The position numbers and the translations under genes were made by a program. Positions 26,601 through 39,310 of a stretch of DNA of 64,000 nucleotides are shown one piece after another. Position 1 is the first letter of the stretch; each line of letters opens with the position of its first letter. The DNA is from Botrytis cinerea B05.10. Taxonomy: Eukaryota > Ascomycota > Leotiomycetes > Helotiales > Sclerotiniaceae. Location: the NCBI RefSeq assembly GCF_000143535.2, contig NC_037324.1:1178001-1242000 (forward strand), in the 5' to 3' direction. The notes under the pieces were generated by a model. It saw only the letters and a program-made list of their open reading frames with translations. It searched no databases and was not told where the DNA came from.

Positions 26601-29598
26601 AAACATGCTTGAAATGGCTGGCGTCCTCTGACGGAATGGTATTCCGGCACTGCTGGCTTGTCTGAGATGGAGACTCCAGGGGATACCCGCATGCACATCA
26701 TCTTCATTGAAATCCACACTCCCGTTACATTCTGCTCTCCATTTTGAACCCCCACGTCCTTTGTTTCCCCACTCTTTAACTGTCTATTCTTTCAAGATCT
26801 AGCCTGGTCGATGGAATTCTGTCCCCGCACGTTGATGCGGTTCCTCCACTGAAAGGTTACTATTGCTACGGTACCTACTGAATGAATTCTCATCCGCGGC
26901 CAATCAAAGTAGTATACAAACCTCAGTACTCGAATTTGTCTCGATCTACTAATCACCGGTCGCCACAATACAATGATATAACCCTACTAAGTATTGAATC
27001 AAGTTTAAAGCACTTCTATCCATGCTTCAGCATATCTTCAATTATGACATAACCACAATCTCGATCAATAACTATCAATCTTTGCCAGAACACTTCGCAA
27101 GTGCAAACCAAGACAAATATATGTAGTTTGGTCAACTCAACATGTAATAAAACAAGCAAACAATCTCATGAAATGGGGTCTTCATTCATGATCTTATAGG
27201 TTTAAATAAAGGCAACAACTCAAAGCCACGTTATCTGTCTTATCTGCAACCCACTTGAACCAAAGTTTCAATCAGCCAAATTTCAACTACACAAACCAGA
27301 AGCCTTGTCTATTATCAGCTAAACAAAAGTTCGGGGAAGTTATCAACGTGACGATGTAAGTTTACAGGGTAGCTAGCACAGCATCCACCTTATTCTACCT
27401 CTGTTTGAACCACACAACCCAGGTCAATTGCCAATCTCAGGTTTCCACACATGTAAATTGCAGTACTGCATGCACATCTTAAATACCCATCCACAGTGCA
27501 ACATGCAACATGCAACTTCAGATGCAGCTAACAAACAGCAAAATGCATTATCGCCTCACGAAATTGAAGGAACGAAAGAATCTTCAAGTGAGCATAATGT
27601 ATGCAATACTGCAAGGTACAAGTACTATATGTCAAAACGGTTATAATGCAGTACGATGCCAAACTCTTTCCTCCTGAAAGATCTTCAAGCGTTCATGTAC
27701 AGCAATTGGTTTTGTAAATACCGGGGTGACTATTTATCCAATCAAGAGCCCCTTCATCAATGCGACTAATCTCCAATCACAATTCGATCCCCACTCAGGC
27801 CAACCAGATTTACTCCTCCTCGTCCCATTCTTTCCACATTGGGCTCCAATGAAATTCAATACATTGTACTTGCAACTCCCCTCTCACACAGACCATAGCT
27901 CCTTACCTACCATCTTCACTTCTCCGCATACCACACCACACCCTCCCATGCACAAACGTCCAAAAGGCATCGCTTGCATACCCTCTTCTATTACTTACAA
28001 AAGCATTTATTTAGAATGTACGCAAATTTACATCCATTTATACCATACATAATCCATATTCCATGCATTGCCTCTTATACATCCATAACCATGCCGCATC
28101 CACCAATCCACCATCTTCAAGCCCTTCATCGAACGATGCCAAGGGCCATTTATCCCAACGACCCTTTGACATACTAATTCTTATACATATGAACACTGGC
28201 GAGGCTCATGTTTGGAACGATCCAATATGAATCCTGAATAGGGAGCACCTCGCGTATTTTTTCTGGGACACATACACATATCCACATATGTATGTACGTA
28301 TATATACCGGAAGGAGACCGGAATACAACACGAGGTACTTAGTAATTGAATCGGGAATTATGTAATGCTGATTTCTGCTAAAGAAGGGTTATAATTAGAA
28401 ATTAGGGCGATTGGTGTATATAGTGCAGGACTATACATTCAAGAAAGTGATATTGCATAATCATATCGTATCCATCATCCCCGCGTTCCTACACTACACA
28501 ACACCCCCCCTTCGGATATCTCACGTAACCGGGTTTAAGTCCCACCCCGTGCATCATCTATCATGATCACAAACTTCTCATCTTCGATTTCTCTTATAGT
28601 TCCTCCTTTCGTATCATATCATATATCATATATCGAATACATAGCCCTAACCAAAACAATAACAACAACACATAATATACGCATACAAGAATTCTAGACC
28701 TCATCCTCATCGATCTTCATCTTCTTTTTCCGCGGCCCTGGCAATCTTCAACCACTAGCAACAGAAATCTATCATAACTTCTAGCCCCGTCATAATATGC
28801 ATACACCAGGGTACCGGTGTCGATGCTGATCTGTACTCTCGCGGCTCCTTCAATCCCCCCTTCATAAATTTCCAACTCCAACTCCCTTCTTAATCTCCAA
28901 GTTCTTTCTTTCTCTTTCCTCCTCAGCATCTATCCACATCGACATTCCCCCAAACTACTAAAACACAAAGTACGCTTCTCGAGCGTTTCCTTGGTCTCAT
29001 AAAGCTCCATCACAATTCGACATATTCATACACAATCCATACTCCCTATACCACACTATTCACCTGGAGACGTCACGTGTAGACCTAAGCAGATGCAAAG
29101 TAGTAAGTCCATCTCTCAGTGTTATTGATCAAATACTACTTGTGTGTAAATAGGTTCACTACATCGCATAGCATGAGTTTCATTACTCTCATTGTGCCCT
29201 CTCCCTCCCCTTTTCCTTCTTCCCAAGTAACTGTTCGTTCATTTACACCCTCCCTCTCCCCCAAGACCTATTCGTAGAATACAAACATACAATACAACAA
29301 GCACATTTCAGCCCTGCACCACAAGATAAGACAAAAGATGAAACATTTCAAAATATTGTTACACATATTTATCCGTAACGTAAAATATAAATTCATGTCG
29401 GAATGAGTCAGGCCATCCACCCACCTTACTATCCGAATATTTTTTTCCCTTTTCAGAGTTCTCTTCCCCGGTTCGTTCCTTCCCACAAGACAATATCGCC
29501 ATTGAACCATCTATCCATTCATCTACCTCAACATATGATTGTTGCCTTCGCATACATGAAGACTTTTATCTTCGCGTCTTATCTTTAATACGCGCACT
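23657..29598. other. Long non-coding region upstream of the Mga2-like gene
   Basis: About 5.9 kb lies between the Mga2-like start codon (read leftward) and the 3' end of PMT2. No frame shows a recognisable family or believable splice chain; the longest are 132 codons at 25361-25759 and 134 codons at 23705-24109. Simple features include a TG-rich stretch near 24250-24300, three TGCAACA-type heptamers at 27497-27517, and TATG/CATA-rich DNA near 28260-28310 and 28605-28640. It may hold a long leader, distal regulatory DNA or non-coding transcripts. Confidence 0.5.
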
Positions 29599-32056
29599 CT
29601 AATCTGTAACCCTCCAGCTATCAAACCACTTCAACCTAGAGTATTCCCTATTAGGTCCTTCCATACCCCATGAAATAGGCATAAAGAAAATGTAAAGTGC
29701 AATCGTCAAGGCGTACAAAACACCATAGATAGCATATTGCAAAGTTTTAACTTGGTTTCTTAACATCCAATCCGCACAGAAACCAAATACTAAGATAGCG
29801 AAATAGAGTGCTGGATAGTAGTGATGAACGTAAGTGACACGGGCCATGGCGACAAATGGCACATAGTGGAGGAACCATCCAAGAACTGGGTACAGTCCAG
29901 CATAGTGGATTTGATCAATCTCGGACTGTTTAAGCTCGTCATACCCGCGCTGCCATCTAACGAGATACCAAAGCACGAGTAGGCCGAGGAGACCCAGAGA
30001 GGCGGTAGAGCCCCAGTATACAAGAGGGTTACCAAGAAGGAAGTATTTGACTATATTATCATCCCATCCACACATTCTCAATCCTACGTTGAGAATTGGC
30101 CATTGCCAGAAGTAGGAAGCGAGATCATCCTGCTTGTCGGGGTCTGGCACAAGTGCGTTGTTCGAAGTCATCATAGCAACATTCAAATGGATAAAGTCGT
30201 GAATGAAAGGAGACTTGTAAGCTCCAGCATCAGCAGCAGGCACTATTAAGATGGTCAGTATATTCTTCATTGTCAGGCAAGATCAACGTACATTTCTCGT
30301 TCCAGTGGGCTTCCACGTTCCAGTGAGTGTAAACATCCTTGGGATTGTTGTCCTTGGTGCAAGTGACTTCGATTTGCTTGAAACCCCATTGTGGCAAGTT
30401 AACGTTACCAGCGCGTAAGTAACATCCTAAACTTGTGTGCTTGAGTCGGAAAGCAGTGGTTAAGGTTCTAATTTTGCTTCGATCATTTGAGGAAACATCC
30501 TTGACAACTTCCATGGTCCAGTGATCTTTGTCATCACCAACAGTGGTGTTTCCATAACATGAAACTTCCTTGTCAGCTTTGGTAATAGGCGCTGATACAT
30601 CGTGTGAGTGGAGGTTGCGACCAGTCTGTGAATGAACGAAACGTAGAACATCGCCATCAGCAACATATCTGAGTGGTGCCTCTGGGTCGAATTCTGGTTG
30701 AGAACGATTAGGATAAAACCACCACTCGTTGTTAGCGTCTTTGTGATGGTAGCAAGTAATTTGTTGTTGGTTGGATCCTTCAGGGTAGGTCTGAATGTGG
30801 GAGTGAAGAAGACCACCGCCGTATCCCATATTCTTAATCGTAGCCCGAGAACCATATGCGATTTCAAGTGGGCTATCTTTTCCAACTTCAGTTCCTCTCA
30901 AATTGGCTTGGAACAATGAACTCATTTGAGCATCACCGGGCCCACTGTTTTGAAGAATGGCGAAGTGGGCAGCGAAGGAGGCAATGTAAACTCCTATGGG
31001 GATAACGATCAAACAAATTACTCTGATAGCGACATGTGAGGCGAGCTCGACCTGAATATGTGTTAGTTACTCAACTTAAGAAATTAATCGAATTTGTGTT
31101 ACCTTTTGCATTCTGATATTGCCAAATTTGTTCCATAAATCCTCGATTGTGTAAATACCAACCATGGTTGTGCAGAAAAGACCAACCATCTTCACACTGC
31201 AAACACAGCCAATGCTTACACCAGTCAACAAGAGCCAAACGAACCATTCAGCAGTCCAGCTTTGCTTTTGTAGATTATGGAATTTGGCCCAGCAAAGAAC
31301 AGTGGTGAATGTGAAGCATAGGAGCATAGAATCCAAGAGAATAAAGCGACTGATTGTGGTGTAGGAGTTTTCGCACAAAACCATTAATGTAACGAACCAC
31401 ACAGCCGGTCTCTTGAAGTTCAATTCGCGAGCAGTGTAGTAAGCTAATGGAATAGTAACGGCACCGAAGAAGGCGTTGAAGGCACGCATGAAAGTGTAAT
31501 TCACATCCTCAGGATATTGTTCCCCAGATTTGAATTCGAAAGTACCATTGTAACCTGCAAGATAACCGGAAAGACCAACCAGCATTTTTCCAAGAGGGGG
31601 ATGGACATCGAAGTAAAATTCTCTTTTGATGTAATGTGACCCAAATTTTCCAAAACTACATCCAGACATGATCAGTCCACAATCTTATAGTTTCGAATAT
31701 AAAGAATATGCTTACTGAGCTTCATCCCAAGTAACAATAGGTGAAAGGCCGATTTTGTATAATCTAGTAAAGAATGCGAATATTGTAAAAACCAATGGTG
31801 CGATCAAGAACTCCCACTCGTCAAGAAATCCTACTAGGGATTGCTTTCCCTATAATGAATTGATTTCATTAGTCTATTGGTCTCAAAGCTATCAAGGCGG
31901 AACCTTTCAAGGTTTGCTTACCTTCTTGACTTGCGTCTTCTTGTCATCTACCTCCACGGTGTTTACAAGACTTCCATTGGATGATGGTACATTACGTCGA
32001 CGGGTTGTTTGAGTATGATCCGCACCAGAAGCAACAGCTGTCTTATCGGACGCCAT
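29599..32056 (-). CDS. PMT2: Dolichyl-phosphate-mannose protein O-mannosyltransferase, Pmt2 subfamily
   Basis: Five exons on the minus strand: 32056-31922, 31849-31716, 31655-31103, 31051-30292 and 30242-29599; about 741 residues. The enzyme transfers mannose from Dol-P-Man to Ser/Thr of secretory proteins in the ER, usually as a Pmt1-Pmt2 heterodimer. The first luminal loop carries the catalytic Asp-Glu in TWDEAHFGKFGSHY; TWDEAH (rather than VFDEVH) and YIKREFYFDVHPPLGK are the Pmt2-type signature. The WDEAH motif is formed across the exon 2/3 splice, which confirms that junction. A MIR domain spans about residues 325-510, with LLHSH, NLHSHDV and the CYLRAG piece. Hydrophobic segments on both sides give the expected multi-pass topology, ending in SWRVTD. 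Loss of Pmt2-type enzymes is usually severe or lethal in filamentous fungi. Confidence 0.95.
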
Positions 32057-33008
32057 CTCGAATGTCTGCGAGGGTTTTCGAGAACGAGGCTTCCTCCCTC
32101 CCTATGATGTATCTCCCAAGGTAACTCTCAATGGTAATATGATTTGCAGTGGCAGTATAAAGTTCGTGGCCCAAGTTTAAGGTTGCGGCTGTCAAATGTC
32201 GAGAGTCGCAACTTCAAAACTTCTAGAGAATGTCGGAGAATTGAAGAAGAGTAAATTAATTAACAAAGATTTGCATCTCTCCACAAATGCTAAGAGTAGA
32301 TTTGCGGATGAAGAGGAAGAAGAAGAGGGAGTATGTAAAGACGTAATCCCTTGTGAAAGTTTGTAAAAAGGAGTCGAGCTCTAAAAGATTATACTAAATC
32401 TACCTTGCTTGAATTCAATTGGGGTATCTAAATTTAGTGCACCACGACCACATATACCCGAAATCTGTCCTTCTCTGCTGACGAGGCTGAAGCTAGTAGT
32501 TGAAAGTACATTCGACCTGGATGTTTATTGCAATTTCCTTGCATAGTAGTCTACTTTGTTGCATGCCAAATTGCCACTCTTTAATTATTTAGGTTATATA
32601 CAGTTCTTAATACATCAAGCTATGTTTTGGACTTGACAGAGGCGCATTTTCAACCAAAGTACGCACGTTTCTTGGGCCACAGCCTGTGGGTGTCAACGTC
32701 AGACGAAAATATGCGAACATGGGGTCAATCACAGTAGTCCGGCTAGCTTCCATCATTAGAGAGTTCTCAGACTTTGCTAAATTCGATGCACATGCGATTA
32801 ATATTGGATAGATTTGAGCGTTAGATTTTGAGACCCTTATAAATTGTAAAATGCCTGGCCACTAGAAATAATCTACAAAATCCCATAATTTCACATTCTA
32901 TATGTGCTCTAGATGGCACTGGTATTATACTCTCCCCTTCGAGCTTCCATGTACGCCCGCTTGTTGCTAGTTCCAATCTAATATCGTATATCCTACGATT
33001 ACAGCCGC
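32057..33008. other. PMT2 upstream region
   Basis: About 950 bp between the PMT2 start and the 3' end of the MFS gene, both on the minus strand. It holds the PMT2 promoter and the MFS 3' UTR. No other feature is seen. Confidence 0.5.
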
Positions 33009-35375
33009 TTATTCCTCGTCTTGATCTAATGGCTTATATTTCCCACTTTTGATGCTATCTCCTTCGCCTTTGTTTCTGTTCACCATACGTGATATCCAGC
33101 CCCCAACACCTTCTCCAGACTCTTCATCTGCACCATATTGAGGCTTTCCATTGACGATAGAAACATTGGGTGGGTCGATGTCGAGACCTGGAATGGCACT
33201 TGAAGGTCCAATACCATTTGGGCCGCCGTAGCCACGTCTCAGATCAACGGAAGGAACTGGCGAACTGATGCCCATCAACGAGCCGCTCTCGGCTCTGGTA
33301 GCTGGTGTAGGCATTGCTGTGGTCGCATCACCGAATATCATGTCCATATCTTCCAATCGTACACCAGCTGTCTCGGGATAGATGAAATAAACTGAAAGTT
33401 GTTAGATTTTTTAGTTTGACAGGGAATGGTAGTAGTGTCTTACCAACAACAAAACTGGTAGCGCAGAAAAACGCATGAACCAAGTACAAACGCCATGTGA
33501 TCAATTCTTGTAGAATAGGCGTCAATTCTCCTACGAGCCAGTTGAAGGCCCAATTGGTGGCGGTAGACAAACTGGCTCCTTTGGATCGAATGCTGAGAGG
33601 AAGAATCTCGGGTGGATAAAGCCATGGAATTGGTCCCCAACTGAATCCAAAAGCACCATTATATATCATGACAAATAGAACAACCAGAGTCGGCGTAGCC
33701 TTAATGTCCAAGAATAAAAAGTAAGAAATGCAAGATAGCGATATAACCATAGCTATTGCACCGCTAAGAAGAATGAAGCGTCGTCCCCAGCGGTCTACAA
33801 GATACCATGGTGGTATGGTGCACAGGAAGTACGTGATAGCGTTGATTCCCGTCATTAAAATTGCTTGGCGGCCACGCCAACCTGCAGATTCGAAGACAAG
33901 CGGCGCATAGTATGAAATAACATTGATGCCATTAAGTTGAGCGAAAGCCTGGGCTGACATGGCAATGAAGACACGAGTACGATATCGTCGAAACATATCT
34001 TTGTATGATTTCTCGCCCTCTTGACGAGCCAACAGTACGTTCATCTTAATCTCTCGATATTCTTCTCGTGCTTTCTGATCATGAATGTCACCACCACCAT
34101 ACAGGTTAGCAATAACTACCATGCCTTCCTCATCGTGGTCATTATCCAAAAGCCATCTAATGTGATCATTAGTTGCAAGTACATTTCATGTAGCAAATAA
34201 TACATACCTAGGTGACTCGACAATGATCAAACTTCCAACACCCAAAAGTGCACCCATAACACATTGCATCAGTAGAGGTATTCTCCACGACATATTTCCC
34301 TTGATGAAGCTGCAGAAATAATCTACCCATACAGAGGTTGCATATCCTGTGATGTTGCCCGAGAACTCAATACAAGCAAGCTTTCCTCGGTTATGTGGGG
34401 GCGATATCTCAGATTGGTATATGGGAACAATCGTGGACAGCATGCCAACGCCCACACCTGCAATGATACGACCCAGCATCATCATAGGCATACTAGTAGC
34501 CAATGTCTGAAGTGCGCCTCCAACGAAGAAGATGCAGGAGCCATATAAGATTGTCTTCCTTCGACCTATTATATCACCCACCTTTCCAACGACAAGCGAT
34601 GAAACAAATGCGCCGATTTCCAAAATAGCGACCATGGTACCGACCTCAGCTCGAGAGGGCTGATTGAAATAATCCTTGAAGTAGGGACCGCTGCAAGGCA
34701 ATTAGCCAAGAACTGGAAATTCAAGTAGCTACAGTAATACATACGTGATAATGCCAGACATAACTCCTTGATCATATCCAAAAAGGAATACACCTAGCGA
34801 TACAAAAATACTAGTAAAATACCTGCCTCATCGTCAGTTCAACGTATAGGGCATATTGATCAAGGTCCTTACACTAAAGGCCGGCCTGTCAGGCCGTGCA
34901 TCTGCCTTTCACCTCCCGACATGATTGCGGCTAGAATATGCTCAGCTCGACTTATTCTTCGAGGGCCAGGGTCTGGTATTTCAATATCCTCTTTAACGAG
35001 TCCAGGGCTGTAATGTTTTTCTTGTTTATCGGTAGCCTCGTCGTTATACCGAACTCTTTTTCTTGTTTTTCTCTTGGAAGAGCCACCAAAAACCTCTTCG
35101 TCAAGGGATGCTCGTAATTGAATTTGCAACGGGTCTTCCTCGTCTGCGGGTTGCTCAGCAAGATCGCCCGTGTCACTCCACGAGAATTCGGAACCAGGTG
35201 ACGTTGAGCGCGAAAGGGAAGACCGCCGACCCTGTTTCTCGTCCGAGCCCAGCAGTCGTTGGTTAGGATTCAATCGACTTGCGGAGGACAATGTTCGTAA
35301 TGGTATATTAGCGGGACGGCGAGATGATTTTAGAGAAGGAATGTTGAAGGTGATTGAGCTGTAGCAGCAGCCCAA
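33009..35375 (-). CDS. MFS sugar porter-type transporter with long N-terminal extension starting MGCCYSS
   Basis: Five exons on the minus strand: 35375-34873, 34822-34745, 34690-34208, 34156-33444 and 33391-33009; about 719 residues. Residues from about 168 on are a 12-helix sugar-porter: FGYDQGVMSGIITGPYF in helix 1, VGDIIGRRKTI in loop 2-3, ESPRWLL (formed across a splice), LVDRWGRRF, and PETAGVRLEDM near the end in place of PETKG. Likely role is uptake of a hexose or polyol at the plasma membrane; the substrate cannot be read from sequence. Unusually, about 165 residues precede helix 1: Ser/Arg-rich, then acidic, with KRKTRKRVR, and they begin MGCCYSS, which fits the N-myristoylation pattern (Gly2, Ser6) with two adjacent palmitoylatable cysteines. 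The C-terminal tail is about 115 residues. The long frame is continuous from this ATG, which supports the start. Confidence 0.88.
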
Positions 35376-38300
35376 GTCGCGCGGAGTTGGATTGGTGGGG
35401 AAAAGTCGGGGTAGGAGTTATATTCACGAAGTGGATGAGATGGCACGTCACTAACACCAAGACCCTGAATGGCCGTGGTTGTTTAATTGTGGATCCCACA
35501 CGGTGAGATGAGTATTCATATGATAAGAAAAAATGAAACAGAAAAGACTTGGGCGTCTGTATCTCCCTTTCAATTCGTAGTACGCTTTTGTGATTCAATA
35601 CGATGTTGGTTGATGATGTTGAAAGAAGGCTGTGTGTTGTCGACCTACTGATATGGGCGGATGACGAGTTTAAGGTACGCGGGCCATAGAACGATCCTGC
35701 AATTGAGAATTGGTGCGTAGCTACTGGCTACGATACTCGATGCGGATCCCTTTACATTGGGTGTATCACGTGGTGCTTACTACATGCTATATTTGGAACC
35801 CCAAAGCTTCCCCCTTTTCTTCTTATCAGTTGTATTATCTTGTCATGACATATCAACGGCTCAGATACTTGATACTTGGAAAGTCACAAAAAGCACCGAA
35901 AAGTAAGCGTGCTTAAGCTGGCTTGTCTCGCGCACGCATGAACTCATTTATTACTCTAGAGGAATGCCTAGGCAGGAGGTGATCGGTATGCTCGTATGCT
36001 CGGTATGGACGGAATTGCAGGGACAGTAAATCACCAAAATCAAGGAATCTTCACAAACACTCCTGTTTGGATGTGGAATCTTGACAGCGAATCTCTTCCG
36101 AGCCAAAAAAAACCTAAACTTTATTTATATCAGTGATAAGGTATTGAACACCTTCCTTCCGCCGTCGAAGACAAAGATTGATCTCTCAATCAATAACGGT
36201 ATTTGACTTGAGTGTGCCCATCACCGTCACCTAGCCACGGAGAATTGTGCCTGTGATCCCATTGAAGATTGTAAGATCTGGGCTGATACCAGCAGGACGA
36301 AAAAGCTGGGACACCCAAGAAATGCACTCTTTTCGATATTCGAGATCATATCAGACAATCATTATCACTGATCAAAAGCTGAATGAACAAGTTTGTAAGC
36401 TTTGAATGTAGTATGTACATATACTCTGTGTGTGACATTGGTGTCTCTATTGGAAGCCATTATTTCTTTTTTCCTAAGAATCGAAATTTGAGTGTTTTCA
36501 ATGCACGATTCTTTTTGAGTGATATAATGCCCCCATTTTTCCGTCTTCCTGGAGACTCCAGCGGTTCGTTATCTGCTGAGCCTTACGATACTTTTCATAT
36601 CAATATGTCCAATGAGGTCATATTTTTGTCGAACATTTATGGAACTTTGAGCGTCAGTGGATAAAGTATCACTTCGCGATTTATATTCTCCGTTTGCGTG
36701 CAACATTTTTTTTTCGTGTTGATAAGCTACCTCACGACCCAACGAGGTACAAAGTATTTGGTCTTGCATTAATAAGTCTTGAAGAAAAAAGTGTTGAATC
36801 TAGGATGAAATGAATTTGCCTTGATGCCTACTCCGTCCTGCTGCACTCTGCCCGAGTGTGATAATATCCTTTCAAGAGTATTGGTAAAGCCGTAGTCGGC
36901 ATACAGGGTGTCATTCTCCGCCGGCTGAAGATGAGACCGGAAATCAGTTGTTACAAAAGTTGGTATCGGTCTTTACGTCTTGGATGGGAAGATATAGAGC
37001 TATCTGGAGCTTTCGACAGTCCAAACAATCGCTTCCTATCAGCGGAGGTATTTTATCCCTGACACTGCTCTGGAGATTGAATGTTATTATTTTTGATAAC
37101 TAGTCCAACAAGTTCAAGGAATCAGGTCAAGTTCAAAGAATCAGGTCAAGTTCGAATATTCGCATCTCTTATGTGGTGGTGGAAGTAGTCAGGAACTATT
37201 GATTGATAGACCGTAGATCTTTGTCCCACCAGTTGACTGAGGTCTGGAGAACAGTATTGCGAATAGATGACGAGATGGTGGAATGAGATGAAATGAATGG
37301 CTAATCGCAATATGAGTGTGAGATATAATCTCATCTATGGAGCTTGAGATTTGGTATTGCCGAGTGGAGTTTCCTTTAGTTCTTATCGCTTGTCTCTGAT
37401 CATGTATTTCAAGCTCGGCAATGCTACTGATCATCTCTGAAGTGGTTTCGAATAGAGGTTGTAGGTATAATCGTCGCCAAGAGAGTGTCCGCCCTGAGAG
37501 ACTATCGTTTGGGGTTGTCATCATCGACGCTGAAGGGAAGAGGTCAGCATTTCTTCCAGTCCTCAACGCGAGCCTCCCGAAATCTGGACTGAGAACTTAG
37601 AAAGGACCAGTGTATATATGACTGAGATCTCCTGAACCCTTCATTTAACCACTGTCGCAAAAAAAAACATACAGGTGCTTGATGATCTTAGAGCTAAACA
37701 GAGAAGGGTAAGAGAGCCTTGTAGGCGCTTAAAGGAAAGGAACTGAAGATCCTACCAAGTACCGCACCAGTAGCATCATTCCAACGGCTGTCCACCATCT
37801 CCGACAGGTGGAATATGCAAACACCATTCTAGAAGATTATTCGTAGAAGTCATGTTTCCAAGTCGCTTCCCTTGGTAATTTTTTTGAACTACCAACGAAC
37901 TTAAAATCGGCGAAAGTAAGGATTAGCGTATCAAGCAAGGACAAGTTTTCCTCTCCCATTGATTGATTCTATTTGTCCTTCCTTACGCAGATCACAACAC
38001 CTTTCGTACGAGTGCAAAATAGCAAAACCGGTATCGCCATTTTCCATTCTCAGCGAAGTCTTGAACTTTCAACGGGCTCGCCGGAAACTCCGACTCCCCA
38101 GTGGCTTGTACCTACCCACCGTACAATGCACTTTATGCATGAAATCAGTGGCGAGGGGGTGGATTTATTTCGTGGCGGCTGCTCTTTTCAAAACCTGGCA
38201 AAGAGAAAAGGGCTGAGTGAGTTTCAACTTTGAAGCCTTCACACAACGGCAAGAATAGGCATATTTTGCTGCCCCATTCACCACCGTTCGCACATCATGA

Positions 38301-39310
38301 TCCCTCCAAGGATCTAGGGAGAAATGGACAGTAAAATAAAACATTGAAAACTTTATATTGCAAATATGTACATGGTATGAAATTACCCCTCTCCACGATT
38401 CCTTCTTAAGTCCCGGCCTCTGCTTTGCTTTTTTCAATGCTGGCTCAATCACATTTCATCTTACCTGCTGTAACCATTCACTATCCGATTCGACCTTGCT
38501 CCGGCCAAAATCATTTCGCTACCACGGAGCAATCATCTTGTCCAGGTAACGAGCCCTCTCCAGAGCCAGGGATTGATGGAATTTTTCTGAAGAAAAGGAA
38601 AGCCTTCCGGGATTTGAATGGTCTGGGGCCCCTGCACAGATCAAAGCTGTCGAATTGTGCTGCCAAAAAGAGGTAGAAGAGAGTAAAACAGGCTACGGTG
38701 ACCAGCCTTCGCCCTTTTGACCAGCGCATTTTGCATCAAGGGCAATTCACTTCCCAGTTCTTGAATTAATACACGCTCTTGCACACACAGTTTGACACCC
38801 TCAGTCTCTAATCTTATACAAGTTATACTTTCGGCATACTTTCTCAACTCTCTTCATTGTGTCGAATGTGTCAAGACCGAAATAAGGCAGCCAACATACT
38901 CGCAATTACGAAACTCGATTCTGCATCCAGGATTTACTTCAAACGATCCGCGCGAACGCCAATACAACGCAACCAATCTAGCGGTTCCTGAAATCGAGCG
39001 CTTCTGGTATTAATTGGAGAAGCTGAGGAAGGGTCGAACTTGAGGGGTTCGAGATCAAACGATCGGGAAAGAACAATACGGCCAACAGAGACCACTGGAA
39101 TGGGAACTGAGAATCAGTATCATCGATCAATTTTCCATTCACCATTACAGCCCAAGCACAGTATAAACAATCACGCGCATTGAGGTTTCGCAATTGCGAA
39201 TCAAAATCAATTATACTCTTTGGTTTTACAGAACATCAAGATACAACAGTTTAAACACAGCCGAAAATATCTTGCGCGCAATCGCGAATTGTTGGCTTTA
39301 TTAAGAGAAA
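35376..39310. other. Long divergent intergenic region between the MFS gene and CHS7
   Basis: About 3.9 kb with no supportable gene; frames are short and unremarkable. It must contain the promoters of both flanking genes. A 19-bp tandem repeat lies at 37109-37156. Confidence 0.5.
37109..37156. repeat. 19-bp tandem repeat, about 2.5 copies
   Basis: Two near-identical 19-bp units (CAAGTTCAARGAATCAGGT) followed by a partial third. The units differ at one position. It sits mid-way in the 3.9-kb divergent intergenic region. Confidence 0.88.
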
